A DNA stretch of 64,000 nt from Arenibacter arenosicollis (GTDB taxonomy: Bacteria; Bacteroidota; Bacteroidia; Flavobacteriales; Flavobacteriaceae): NCBI RefSeq assembly GCF_014397245.1, contig NZ_JACLHY010000002.1:62001-126000 (forward strand), in the 5' to 3' direction. A program made the position numbers and the translations under genes. The number at the start of each line of letters is the position of its first letter. The stretch's first letter is position 1. The notes beneath the pieces were generated by a model that worked only from the letters and a program-made list of their open reading frames with translations, was not told the DNA's origin and did not search any database. Positions 19,283-26,874 of the stretch are shown here, piece by piece.

Positions 19283-20101
19283 ATGAATCTAGAGCTTGTA
19301 CCTCAACTTAAACATACCAAAAGCAACAACTTTTTTTTACTGTGTGGGCCATGTGCCATTGAAGGGGAAGAAATGGCGATGCGAATTGCAGAAAAGGTAG
19401 TATCTATAACCGATAAATTAAACATTCCCTACGTTTTTAAGGGAAGTTTTAAAAAGGCCAACCGTAGCCGGGTAGACTCCTTTACTGGTATCGGGGATGA
19501 AAAGGCCCTAAAAATTCTCAGAAAAGTATCCGAAACTTTTAAGGTACCTACCATAACGGATATTCATGAAATTTCAGACGCCCATATGGCCGCAGAATAT
19601 GTCGATATCCTGCAAATTCCCGCATTTTTGGTGCGTCAGACCGATTTAGTTGTTGCGGCAGCCGAAACCGGAAAAGTAATCAATCTAAAAAAGGGACAGT
19701 TTATGAGCCCGGAAAGCATGAAGCACGCAGTACAAAAAGTCCTTGATTCCAATAACGAACAGGTTATGGTAACCGATAGGGGCACTATGTTTGGCTACCA
19801 GGATATGATCGTGGATTTCCGTGGCATCCCTACTATGAAGCAGTATGCACCAGTGGTATTGGACGTTACCCATTCCTTACAACAGCCCAATCAGTCTTCC
19901 GGAGTTACGGGCGGAAGACCGGATATGATAGAAACCATAGCACGAGCAGGCATTGTTACTGGTGCCGACGGTATTTTTATGGAAACCCATTTTGATCCTG
20001 CCAATGCCAAAAGTGATGGAGCCAATATGCTTCATCTGGATCATCTGGAGAAACTGTTGACCAATTTGGTAGCGATAAGAAAAACGGTAAATTCCTTATA
20101 A
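19283..20101 (+). CDS. kdsA: 3-deoxy-8-phosphooctulonate (KDO-8-P) synthase
   Basis: A 272-residue KDO-8-phosphate synthase, which condenses phosphoenolpyruvate with arabinose 5-phosphate for lipopolysaccharide inner-core synthesis. LLCGPCAIEG at 19-28 places Cys24 where metal-independent enzymes have Asn, so this is the metal-dependent class. FKGSFKKANRSR, DVTHSLQQP and METHFDPANAKSDG carry substrate and metal ligands. The length is usual for the family. It has its own promoter and terminator. Confidence 0.95.
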   Translation: MNLELVPQLKHTKSNNFFLLCGPCAIEGEEMAMRIAEKVVSITDKLNIPYVFKGSFKKANRSRVDSFTGIGDEKALKILRKVSETFKVPTITDIHEISDAHMAAEYVDILQIPAFLVRQTDLVVAAAETGKVINLKKGQFMSPESMKHAVQKVLDSNNEQVMVTDRGTMFGYQDMIVDFRGIPTMKQYAPVVLDVTHSLQQPNQSSGVTGGRPDMIETIARAGIVTGADGIFMETHFDPANAKSDGANMLHLDHLEKLLTNLVAIRKTVNSL

Positions 20102-20142
20102 CTACACTGAAATTCTTTAAAGATTTTATCGAGATATTATTG

Positions 20143-20171
20143 AATGCCGCACTAAAATGTGCGGCATTTTT
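20143..20171 (+). terminator. kdsA terminator
   Basis: AATGCCGCAC (20143-20152) and GTGCGGCATT (20159-20168) form a perfect 10-bp stem with a six-base loop followed by T. Confidence 0.9.
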
Positions 20172-20302
20172 CATTATAGATATAATGTAATATAAAAAAG
20201 ATGACTTAAAGACTTCGAACAAAAGTATATCGCCTATTCATAATCCATACTAATCAACAAGGGCCAACTGAGCATATATTTTTATTCTTACAAGGCATTT
20301 AG

Positions 20303-20333
20303 TTGGCATTTGTAGGTTAAAAACATAAATTTG
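20303..20333 (+). promoter_or_regulatory. Promoter of the second sulfatase
   Basis: TTG at 20303-20305 and TAAATTTG at 20326-20333 are 20 bases apart, within the Bacteroidota range. The start codon follows 72 bp downstream. The remainder of the 304-bp gap holds only the kdsA terminator. Confidence 0.55.
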
Positions 20334-20405
20334 TCCTTGGCCTAGCCTGTAATGCCAATAAAAAATTGATACAGGCATAATTGATGTTCACCCTAACCCG
20401 TAACT

Positions 20406-22013
20406 ATGAATCGCATACTATTTTATCTCTTTTTCGGAGGATTTTTTTTATTGTTGACCTCTTGTAATGAGAAAGTAGAGGAACAAATATCGAAAAAACC
20501 GAATATATTGTTCATCATGTCCGATGACCATGCATATCAAGCCATTAGCGCCTATGATGATCAATTAATTAACACCCCGAATATAGACCGAATTGCCAAG
20601 GAAGGAATGCTCTTTACCAATGCCAGTGTTACCAATTCCATATGTGCGCCTTCGCGTGCCGTTATCCTGACCGGAAAACATAGCCACATTAATGGCAAGA
20701 TTGACAATATCTCCCCATTTGACACTACCAATGTGACATTTCCCCAATTATTGCAGAAAGCAGGCTACCAGACAGCTATGTTCGGGAAGCTCCATTTTGG
20801 CAACAACCCCAAGGGTTTCGATGAATTTAAGATTCTTCCAGGACAAGGAGATTATTACAACCCCCGCTTTATTACAGCTACCGGGGATACCACCGTTACA
20901 GGCTATGTTACCGATATTACCACCGACCTCACATTGGATTGGCTAAAAAACCGTAGGGATGCCAAAAAACCCTTTATGTTGATGTATTTGCACAAGGCAC
21001 CACACAGGTCCTGGATGCCAGCCCCAAGACATTACAAAGAATTTACCAAAAAAAACTATCCATTACCAGCTACTTTGTTCGACGATTATGCTACACGTGA
21101 AACCACGGCCGGTCCTGCCGAGATGAACATACTTAAGCATATGACCTTGCGATATGACCTAAAAATAACGGATGCGGTACTGGAAGAATTAAAAATAGAG
21201 GAACACTTGGGCATTGGAGGCCTAAACAAATTTAATCCTGAACAGAGAGCTGAATGGGACAAGGTATACGGCCCTATTAATGAGGCATTTAAAAAGGAGT
21301 ATAGTAACATGAACGATTCTACCCTTATGGTTTGGAAATACCAAAGGTATATGCAGGATTATTTAGGGACCATTGCTGCGGTTGATGAAAACGTAGGTCG
21401 AGTCTTGGATTATTTGGATAACGAGGGACTTGCGGAGAACACCTTGGTGGTGTACACTTCTGATCAAGGTTTTTATCTGGGGGAACACGGCTGGTTCGAC
21501 AAAAGGTTTATGTACGATGAATCTTTTAAAACCCCGCTACTTATAAAATGGCCAAATGTAATTACTCCAGGAACTACAGAAGATGAAATGGTACAGAACT
21601 TGGATTTTGCCCAGACCTTTTTGGAAGTTGCGGGTGTAAAATCCCCAGAGGACATGCAGGGCAAAAGCCTAGTACCACTTCTTAAGGTTGAAAAGGAGAA
21701 ATGGGATCGGGATGCAGTTTATTACCATTATTACGAATATCCTGCGGAACATGCGGTAAAGCGTCATTATGGCATTGCCACAAAAGAGTTTAAATTAATA
21801 CACTTTTATTACGATGTGGATGTGTGGGAACTCTACGATCGCGAAAAAGATCCACAGGAGTTGCACAATGTATTTGATGACTCGGATTATGCCCAAGTGG
21901 TATCTGAACTGAAGGAGAAACTTAATGAATTAAGGAAAAAATACAAAGATTCCGATTCGTTGAGCAACCAATATATTCAACTTTATAAGGATAAAGGGTT
22001 GATCGAGGAGTAG
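20406..22013 (+). CDS. Family S1 sulfatase, N-acetylglucosamine-6-sulfatase-like
   Basis: A 535-residue sulfatase with a lipoprotein signal ending LLLTSC (Cys20). Metal ligands FIMSDDH at 37-43 and the canonical formylglycine motif CAPSR (80-84) are intact. GKLHFG, HKAPHRSW and SDQGFYLGEHGWFDKR carry further active-site residues. The C-terminal domain includes YDREKDPQELHNV, a common S1 ending. It resembles GlcNAc-6-O-sulfatase-type enzymes; this substrate is inferred. The first sulfatase in the window has only limited similarity, so they are not a recent duplication. Confidence 0.9.
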   Translation: MNRILFYLFFGGFFLLLTSCNEKVEEQISKKPNILFIMSDDHAYQAISAYDDQLINTPNIDRIAKEGMLFTNASVTNSICAPSRAVILTGKHSHINGKIDNISPFDTTNVTFPQLLQKAGYQTAMFGKLHFGNNPKGFDEFKILPGQGDYYNPRFITATGDTTVTGYVTDITTDLTLDWLKNRRDAKKPFMLMYLHKAPHRSWMPAPRHYKEFTKKNYPLPATLFDDYATRETTAGPAEMNILKHMTLRYDLKITDAVLEELKIEEHLGIGGLNKFNPEQRAEWDKVYGPINEAFKKEYSNMNDSTLMVWKYQRYMQDYLGTIAAVDENVGRVLDYLDNEGLAENTLVVYTSDQGFYLGEHGWFDKRFMYDESFKTPLLIKWPNVITPGTTEDEMVQNLDFAQTFLEVAGVKSPEDMQGKSLVPLLKVEKEKWDRDAVYYHYYEYPAEHAVKRHYGIATKEFKLIHFYYDVDVWELYDREKDPQELHNVFDDSDYAQVVSELKEKLNELRKKYKDSDSLSNQYIQLYKDKGLIEE

Positions 22014-22016
22014 GCG

Positions 22017-22037
22017 GTGGTCAGTGGTCAGTGGTCA
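22017..22037. repeat. Three tandem GTGGTCA heptamers
   Basis: GTGGTCA is repeated three times without a mismatch, four bases after the sulfatase stop. The function is unknown. Confidence 0.8.
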
Positions 22038-22103
22038 GTAAAATTTAATAAGACAAGGGGGAATTCATGTAAATCTCACAACCAATTATGGTTTTTTTTG
22101 ATT

Positions 22104-22463
22104 TTATTTCCAAAATTTTCTATCCTTAACGCTATAGGCATCCTCCAGGACTTCCTTTAGAACGGTAGTATCAATGTCTTCCAAGGATTTGTAACGAAGG
22201 GATTTCATCATTTTTCGCCCCTCTGTGTTCATTTGCTCCAAATGCACAGTTAAATGGGCCGCGTTCCAGAACCCAAGATCCACATAATCCTTACTTTGGT
22301 TTAAATAGCAGTAAGGCTTGCCGTTGATGTAGTAAAAAGGGATCTTATATTTAAATTTTAACTCCACACCTGGAATGGCACCTTCAATGACCGCTTGGAG
22401 GTACAATAGAATGCCCCTGTATGGCTCTGGCTGGTTAAGGATATATTCTTCTGCTGGATTCAT
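22104..22463 (-). CDS. DUF1801 (YdhG-like) protein
   Basis: A 119-residue protein with the YdhG/DUF1801 pattern: an N-terminal helix (EPYRGILLYLQAVI), a strand pair FKYKIPFYYINGKPYCYLN, then VDLGFWNAAHL and a C-terminal helix LKEVLEDAY. The family has a small alpha/beta fold related to iron-chaperone-like proteins, and no activity is established. It converges with the upstream sulfatase and is divergent from the PHP gene. Confidence 0.8.
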   Translation of the reverse strand: MNPAEEYILNQPEPYRGILLYLQAVIEGAIPGVELKFKYKIPFYYINGKPYCYLNQSKDYVDLGFWNAAHLTVHLEQMNTEGRKMMKSLRYKSLEDIDTTVLKEVLEDAYSVKDRKFWK

Positions 22464-22555
22464 GATGGACTTAATTTACCTTTTCTTAACCAAATGAACA
22501 TATTTTTCTTTATTTTCAAGGAATTCTATCCATTATTTTTGAAAAAACAACCGAA

Positions 22556-23671
22556 ATGAAAAATACCATTATAACCTTGGCGTTGCTATTCACTTTCCTA
22601 GGCCTAAACGCCCAAACCCATTCACATTCCGGGGCACAGCCACTGTCCTACCCCAACATAGATGGATATGTTACCTTGAAGACCGATTTACACATGCACA
22701 GTGTATTTTCTGACGGCAAGGTTTGGCCTACAATAAGAGTAGAGGAAGCACTACGGGAAAACTTGGATGCCATATCCCTGACCGAGCATTTGGAGTACCA
22801 GCCACATAAAGAGGATATTCCGCATCCAGATCGCAACAGAGCCTATCATCTAGCCATGGAGGAAGCTAAGGAACACGAGCTATTAATAGTGCCAGGCTCT
22901 GAAATTACCCGTTCCGCCCCAGTTGGACATAACAATGCCGTTTTTATTACCGATGCCAATGAATTACTGCATGATGATGCGAAAGATGCTTTTACTGCTG
23001 CAAAAAAACAACAGGCTTTCGTTTTCTGGAACCACCCCGCATGGTATGCCCAAAGTATGGCCGGCACCCCGATATTAAGTGATTTTCAAAAAGAAAGGAT
23101 AAAGAAAAGTGAATTACACGGAATTGAAGTCATTAACACCGTGGATTATTCCGAGGAATCCCTTGCTCTGGCACTTGAGAACAATTTAACTATTATGGGA
23201 ACCAGTGACATACACGGGTTGATCGACTGGAGCTACACCCAAAAGGGCAACCACCGCCCCATTACCTTGGTATTTGCAAAAGAAAAGAGCATTGAGGGAT
23301 TAAAAGTGGCCCTTTTTGCAGGTAGAACAGTTGCCGTTTATAACGATCTTCTTGTTGGGAAAGCCAGTTACCTAAAGCCTTTATTAAAAGCGAGTATTGA
23401 GATAGTAAGTGCAGCGTATATTGGGAAGACCCAGGTTCTGGAAATAGAGCTTAAAAATATATCCAGTAGCGACCTCTTATTTGAAAATGCAATGTCTTTT
23501 ACCTTTTACGATAGCTCCCCAGTATTTGAGATTCCCGCTGGAGAATCGAAAATCATCAAAATAAAAACTTTGAACAGGCTTGGTAGCCTAGACCTGAAAC
23601 TCGAGGCCCTAGGCGCCTTTACTGCACCCAAGGAGCACCCAATGATTGAATGGAAAATCAATGTTGAATAG
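22556..23671 (+). CDS. Secreted PHP-domain phosphoesterase
   Basis: A 371-residue protein with a signal peptide (residues 1-20, ending GLNAQ) followed by a His-rich linker and a PHP domain. Metal ligands visible are His46 and His48 (DLHMHSVFSDG), His78 (LTEHLEY), a Glu in PGSEITR and later His residues (FWNHPAW, GTSDIHG). The C-terminal 100 residues are a beta-sandwich-like extension. Related secreted PHP proteins include an Sb-PDE-type family acting on phosphodiesters; the substrate here is not known. It converges with the Lys1-like gene 42 bp away. Confidence 0.85.
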   Translation: MKNTIITLALLFTFLGLNAQTHSHSGAQPLSYPNIDGYVTLKTDLHMHSVFSDGKVWPTIRVEEALRENLDAISLTEHLEYQPHKEDIPHPDRNRAYHLAMEEAKEHELLIVPGSEITRSAPVGHNNAVFITDANELLHDDAKDAFTAAKKQQAFVFWNHPAWYAQSMAGTPILSDFQKERIKKSELHGIEVINTVDYSEESLALALENNLTIMGTSDIHGLIDWSYTQKGNHRPITLVFAKEKSIEGLKVALFAGRTVAVYNDLLVGKASYLKPLLKASIEIVSAAYIGKTQVLEIELKNISSSDLLFENAMSFTFYDSSPVFEIPAGESKIIKIKTLNRLGSLDLKLEALGAFTAPKEHPMIEWKINVE

Positions 23672-23713
23672 ACGGGACCAGTTTATTTTTAGTCAGACAT
23701 CCCTGTTTAATGT

Positions 23714-24934
23714 TTACCGCCTACTGATTGCTGTCCCCCCATCTACATAACCCTGTAGATAGGAATATCTCTTGGTTAGTTTTCCGTTTTTGGTCATTCT
23801 GGCCCTTTCCAAAACGCCATCTTTGTCCCCATTAAAAAAAGCAGGGATTACATTTTTCACAAAGGCATCGCCAAAACCAACACTGGCATCACGTGGTAAT
23901 TCGCAGGGTAAATTATCCACGGCCATTACTGCAATGGCTTTCGGATCCTTAAAATCTATTTCAGACTCCGTAATGGGATCGTATCCATAAATTGGTTCTG
24001 CTATTGTGCTTGGTCTGATAGTCGTGGCGACGGGGCCATTGATATCACAGCTAACATCGGCTACGACCTTTATTCCAAAATTGGGATGTCTGGCATCCTC
24101 TCGGGTAAAAAGATAAGGCGCACCGTCTCCATAAAAATGCCCGGCAATATAAAAATCCGTTACTTCGGCAAAACGAAAGAAATTGGACTTGTATTCCTCT
24201 GGATGAGCAAAAAAATCAGCCTTATTCCCTCTTACTCCATCCTTGCGCCTGTTATATTCAGAGGCGTCTATCTGGCAATAGACAGGTTCCTGAAAGGTCT
24301 CGGTTAGGTAATCGGAGACGTTAACTTTCTTGATATCCATTGCATCCAACATTTCTTTGGCACCATTGCCAACCCTTCCCCTACCCGTCAAGAGTATTTT
24401 AATGTTGGGGAGTTTTAGCTTTATTAGCTCCGATATCAAAGCTTGCTGGTCTGCCAATGTTTCCGCTTTTGGCAGTTGATACAAATCAAATTTAAGTCCA
24501 TACGTCCTAATACCATTGTAAGCACCAACAATTCCGGCATACCTTCCAAATGCTACCAAACGCTGTCGTTTGGAATTGGTAATTACTTCGTGATCATACA
24601 ATTCAATATTCTTGTCCAAAACAGCTTTAAGCAAATTTCTATTATAGTGCTGCTTTTTAATGGTATGGGAAAAAAAGAAGTATTGTTTATTGGGAATCAA
24701 ATGATCTATGGGCACTTCCTTAACACCAATAAGCACATCGCATTTTTCCATTTCCGCTGCCACCTGTAGGCCCTTTGCCTCATATTCCTTATCACTAAAA
24801 ACCCTAATAGGAGAAGGCTCCACTATTATTTCTGCCTCCTTGAATTTAGTAAGAACCTTTACACAAGCATCCGGTGTTAGGACCACCCGGCGGTCGGGTG
24901 GATTTTTTCGCTCCCTAATAATCCCAAATTTCAT
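23714..24934 (-). CDS. Saccharopine-dehydrogenase/alanine-dehydrogenase-like NAD(P) oxidoreductase
   Basis: A 406-residue enzyme of the AlaDH/PNT-Lys1 superfamily. The N-terminal domain has RERKNPPDRRVVLTP at 7-21, Lys72 (GVKEV) and His90 (FFSHTIKKQ), matching the catalytic Lys/His pair of fungal saccharopine dehydrogenase (Lys1). The dinucleotide motif GRGRVG is at 184-189. DVSCDINGP is also typical of Lys1-type proteins. Saccharopine cleavage to lysine and 2-oxoglutarate, or a related reaction, is possible. No other lysine gene is nearby, so the true substrate is open. Confidence 0.8.
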   Translation of the reverse strand: MKFGIIRERKNPPDRRVVLTPDACVKVLTKFKEAEIIVEPSPIRVFSDKEYEAKGLQVAAEMEKCDVLIGVKEVPIDHLIPNKQYFFFSHTIKKQHYNRNLLKAVLDKNIELYDHEVITNSKRQRLVAFGRYAGIVGAYNGIRTYGLKFDLYQLPKAETLADQQALISELIKLKLPNIKILLTGRGRVGNGAKEMLDAMDIKKVNVSDYLTETFQEPVYCQIDASEYNRRKDGVRGNKADFFAHPEEYKSNFFRFAEVTDFYIAGHFYGDGAPYLFTREDARHPNFGIKVVADVSCDINGPVATTIRPSTIAEPIYGYDPITESEIDFKDPKAIAVMAVDNLPCELPRDASVGFGDAFVKNVIPAFFNGDKDGVLERARMTKNGKLTKRYSYLQGYVDGGTAISRR

Positions 24935-25030
24935 AATGATTTATATTTGTAACATTATTAAACTGTATAGTTGTAAATGTAACAAATGACAAGTTGACAA
25001 GCAAAACTTTTTTTGGAATAGTTTTTGGAG

Positions 25031-25038
25031 TACCTTTG
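25031..25038 (+). promoter_or_regulatory. -7 box of the candidate ncRNA
   Basis: TACCTTTG is a perfect TAnnTTTG box. A TTTG at 25012-25015 lies 15 bases upstream. The next 100 bases have no good start codon but strong RNA structure ending in a T-run. Confidence 0.5.
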
Positions 25039-25044
25039 GCGACC

Positions 25045-25138
25045 GCGTTAGGGATAGAGGCGGCATCTTTTTTGATTTTCCCTGAACCGTGTTCGGGAAA
25101 AAATCAAAAAAATATAGCCGAAAGCCCGACCTTTTTTT
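25045..25138 (+). ncRNA. Candidate structured small RNA, Flavo-1-like
   Basis: Just after a TAnnTTTG box the sequence GCGTTAGGGATAGAGGCGGC begins. A long A/T-rich stem follows, with TTTTTTGATTTTCCC pairing to GGGAAAAAATCAAAAAA around 25066-25112. The element closes with TATAGCCGAAAGCCCGACC and seven T (25132-25138). GGG near 25051 can pair with CCC near 25125, and GGC near 25060 with GCC near 25117, so the stem is enclosed by two helices. The flanking words recall the Flavo-1 class of flavobacterial intergenic RNAs; I make this match from memory and it needs a covariance-model check. Confidence 0.5.
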
Positions 25139-25146
25139 GATACCTA

Positions 25147-25165
25147 CAAGGTTTTCAAAACCTTG
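25147..25165. repeat. Perfect palindrome CAAGGTTTTCAAAACCTTG
   Basis: Nine-base arms surround a single C. It lies just after the candidate ncRNA. Similar palindromes are common intergenic repeats in flavobacteria. Confidence 0.75.
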
Positions 25166-25268
25166 CAGGAGAAAAAAGGGAACGCCCAAGAATAGATTAT
25201 AGAGTTCATTGAAAAAAAAGATGAGAGAATATTTCTGCCGTTGGCGGAATTTTATTCAACGAAATAAT

Positions 25269-25399
25269 ATTCCGCTGCTAGCGGAATCAAACCTGACTTT
25301 ATCCTACGATTAGGCAGGTTGGATAAAATATCCCGCCAACGGCGGGATTCAACTTGCCTGCCGGCAGGCAGGTTCGATTACGGTACGCCCAGGCGTACC
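25269..25399. repeat. Cluster of short palindromes upstream of ssrA
   Basis: Five inverted repeats follow one another: ATTCCGCT/AGCGGAAT (25269-25287), AACCTG/CAGGTT (25290-25320), ATCCCGCC/GGCGGGAT (25330-25348), a near-palindrome centred on TGCCTGCCGGCAGGCA (25351-25374), and GGTACGCC/GGCGTACC (25382-25399). Each has 6-12 bp arms and a loop of at most a few bases except the second. The last ends 12 bp before the mature tmRNA 5' end. The interval from the Lys1-like gene to ssrA (24935-25411) otherwise holds only the candidate ncRNA. Confidence 0.8.
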
Positions 25400-25411
25400 T
25401 ATCTCATTGAA

Positions 25412-25807
25412 GGGGCCGACTGGTTTTGACAGCGAGACCAATTGGAATGTAAGCATGCCGAGCGCTGGGCTACAGCTCGTTAATCTCATTTTCCACACTT
25501 TTTAATTGGCGAAAATAATTACGCTCTTGCCGCTTAATCCGAATCATAGTAGGATTTAGCCTCGTCCCTACAAGGTAGGGAAGCGAGATGTTTCTGGGAA
25601 GCCCTTGTTGACGGCGTCCCTATCAGAAGCACCATCAAAGTCACCATAAGGGTAGTGAAGTTTCGGCACTATCACCAAAACTTAAGAAGATAAGTGTGTA
25701 TTAGGCTGTTTCTAGTCAGGTGCACATCGAAAATCAATTAGAAACTAAGCATGTAGAAGGCATTGTAATTGCTTGTTTGGACGGGAGTTCGATTCTCCCC
25801 GGCTCCA
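25412..25807 (+). ncRNA. ssrA: tmRNA (transfer-messenger RNA)
   Basis: The 5' end GGGGCCGACTGGTTTTGACA and the 3' end GGGAGTTCGATTCTCCCCGG + CTCCA are diagnostic. The acceptor stem pairs GGGGCCG (25412-25418) with CGGCTCC (25800-25806) and includes the G3-U70 wobble (25414 with 25804) that directs alanylation. The T arm is GGGAG/CTCCC with loop TTCGATT. The genome encodes ACGA rather than ACCA after the stem, so the CCA end is probably added by nucleotidyltransferase. tmRNA with SmpB rescues stalled ribosomes and tags the nascent chain. Confidence 0.97.
25510..25539 (+). other. tmRNA tag-peptide reading frame
   Basis: The codons GGC GAA AAT AAT TAC GCT CTT GCC GCT TAA encode the proteolysis tag GENNYALAA and stop. 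The LAA ending is the usual ClpXP degron. Confidence 0.93.
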
Positions 25808-25843
25808 CGATTAATCACAGTTATTCTGTGGATCAAAACTTTA

Positions 25844-25883
25844 AAAACCCAACAAGTTTACTTGATTGGGTTTTGTTGTTTTT
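25844..25883 (+). terminator. ssrA terminator
   Basis: AAAACCCAA (25844-25852) pairs with TTGGGTTTT (25866-25874); CAAG/CTTG extends the stem with one bulged A. A T-rich tail follows. From here to 26023 I see no feature. Confidence 0.85.
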
Positions 25884-26023
25884 AGATATCTGGCCTGAAA
25901 AGTCAGGCAGTTTTACTTGCAGTACGATAACCATTAGGGAAAACCGAAGGTAATCCCTCGGAAAAAGTAAGTTAGGTCTATGGGCTTCGAAGGCCAGCAC
26001 GCCGGCTCATACCCCGCTTAAGC

Positions 26024-26045
26024 AAAAGTAAACTACCTTACTTTT
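26024..26045 (-). terminator. Possible terminator of the response regulator
   Basis: AAAAGTAA (26024-26031) and TTACTTTT (26038-26045) form an 8-bp stem five bases beyond the stop on the minus strand. No separate T-run follows, so it is weaker than others. Confidence 0.45.
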
Positions 26046-26050
26046 ACGTT

Positions 26051-26461
26051 TTAAGCTGCGCCCTCCGTCTCAATGGTCTCGAACAGATCAGAAAGAATGG
26101 AATCGGACAATGGCTTTACTATAAAGTCTTTTACTACATCATAGGTATGGGCCTTTTCAATGTCCTGGTTATCTATTGAAGAGCTCACTATATACACCCT
26201 AGGTTTATTCTCTAGGGGTAATTTTACAAATTCATCCAGGAATTCCCATCCATCCATAATGGGCATATTTAAATCAAGGAAAATGACATCAGGCAATTGT
26301 TCCCCACCTTTAACCATTGCAGTGAGATTTTCCAAAGCCTCCTTTCCGTCCTCATGAACAATCACTGAGGAACCAAAACAGCTGTTGTAGTTTAATAAAA
26401 CTTTTGTCCCATAAACAAAAATGGGATCATCATCAATAATGCATACTGTCTCAATCTTCAT
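26051..26461 (-). CDS. Single-domain response regulator (receiver only)
   Basis: Start ATG 26461 gives 136 residues; the longer frame begins at TTG. It is a stand-alone CheY-like receiver domain: acidic pocket Asp10-Asp12, phospho-acceptor Asp63 in VIFLDLNMP, Ser93/Ser94 at the switch position and Lys116 in FIVKPLS. There is no output domain. Such proteins commonly relay phosphate or regulate by protein contact, often with PAS-type hybrid kinases. No kinase is adjacent. PBP1A lies 413 bp upstream on the same strand. Confidence 0.88.
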   Translation of the reverse strand: MKIETVCIIDDDPIFVYGTKVLLNYNSCFGSSVIVHEDGKEALENLTAMVKGGEQLPDVIFLDLNMPIMDGWEFLDEFVKLPLENKPRVYIVSSSIDNQDIEKAHTYDVVKDFIVKPLSDSILSDLFETIETEGAA

Positions 26462-26642
26462 AACCTTAAAAAGTGTAAAAAGACACAAACAAATCGCCTG
26501 CCAACTATTTTCTGGATATGATTAAGGTGAATAATGTACAACCTACAATACCTATGGAAATATTGCTAAAGATTTGGTAGTCCTTATTTGGGTAAGTCTA
26601 TAATTTTAAAAAGTAATATTTTTCCTATAATTTATATTTCTA

Positions 26643-26650
26643 CAAATGTA
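26643..26650 (-). promoter_or_regulatory. Possible -7 box of the response regulator
   Basis: On the minus strand this reads TACATTTG, a perfect TAnnTTTG match. It would leave a leader of about 180 bases. No -33 element is evident. Confidence 0.3.
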
Positions 26651-26696
26651 AGAAAAAATTGTTAATGAAAATGAAATTTTATAATTCTAACTATCT

Positions 26697-26733
26697 AAAT
26701 TCCAATGGATCAACAACCATCCAAATGGAATTT
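26697..26733. repeat. Two-helix hairpin
   Basis: Outer arms AAATTCCA (26697-26704) and TGGAATTT (26726-26733) enclose inner arms TGGAT (26706-26710) and ATCCA (26719-26723). No T-run follows on either strand. Confidence 0.55.
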
Positions 26734-26874
26734 GTACGTTATTTAAGATATTTGAGTGTTTAAGAAAGGTACAAGATGTCCGTTTGGCCATTATGTTTAT
26801 CATTAACAATAATTTTTTAATCTATTAAATCGCAGATTATTATACAAACAGAAAATCAAATTCATAAAATCATT

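Larger units (their letters stand above)
26462..26874. other. 413-bp spacer between PBP1A and the response regulator
   Basis: It holds a minus-strand TACATTTG box (26650-26643) that could serve the response regulator and a two-helix hairpin at 26697-26733. I see no coding region in the rest, which is very AT-rich. Confidence 0.5.

Noticed and set aside
24941-25189. 82-codon minus-strand frame upstream of the Lys1-like gene
   Set aside because: It runs antisense through the candidate ncRNA stem and a palindrome; its Phe/Lys-rich translation reflects A/T runs.
25147-25399. CRISPR array
   Set aside because: The palindromes differ in sequence and spacing; there are no identical direct repeats and no cas genes.
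25720-25953. 77-codon frame overlapping the 3' part of tmRNA
   Set aside because: The sequence is the T arm and acceptor of tmRNA plus its terminator.
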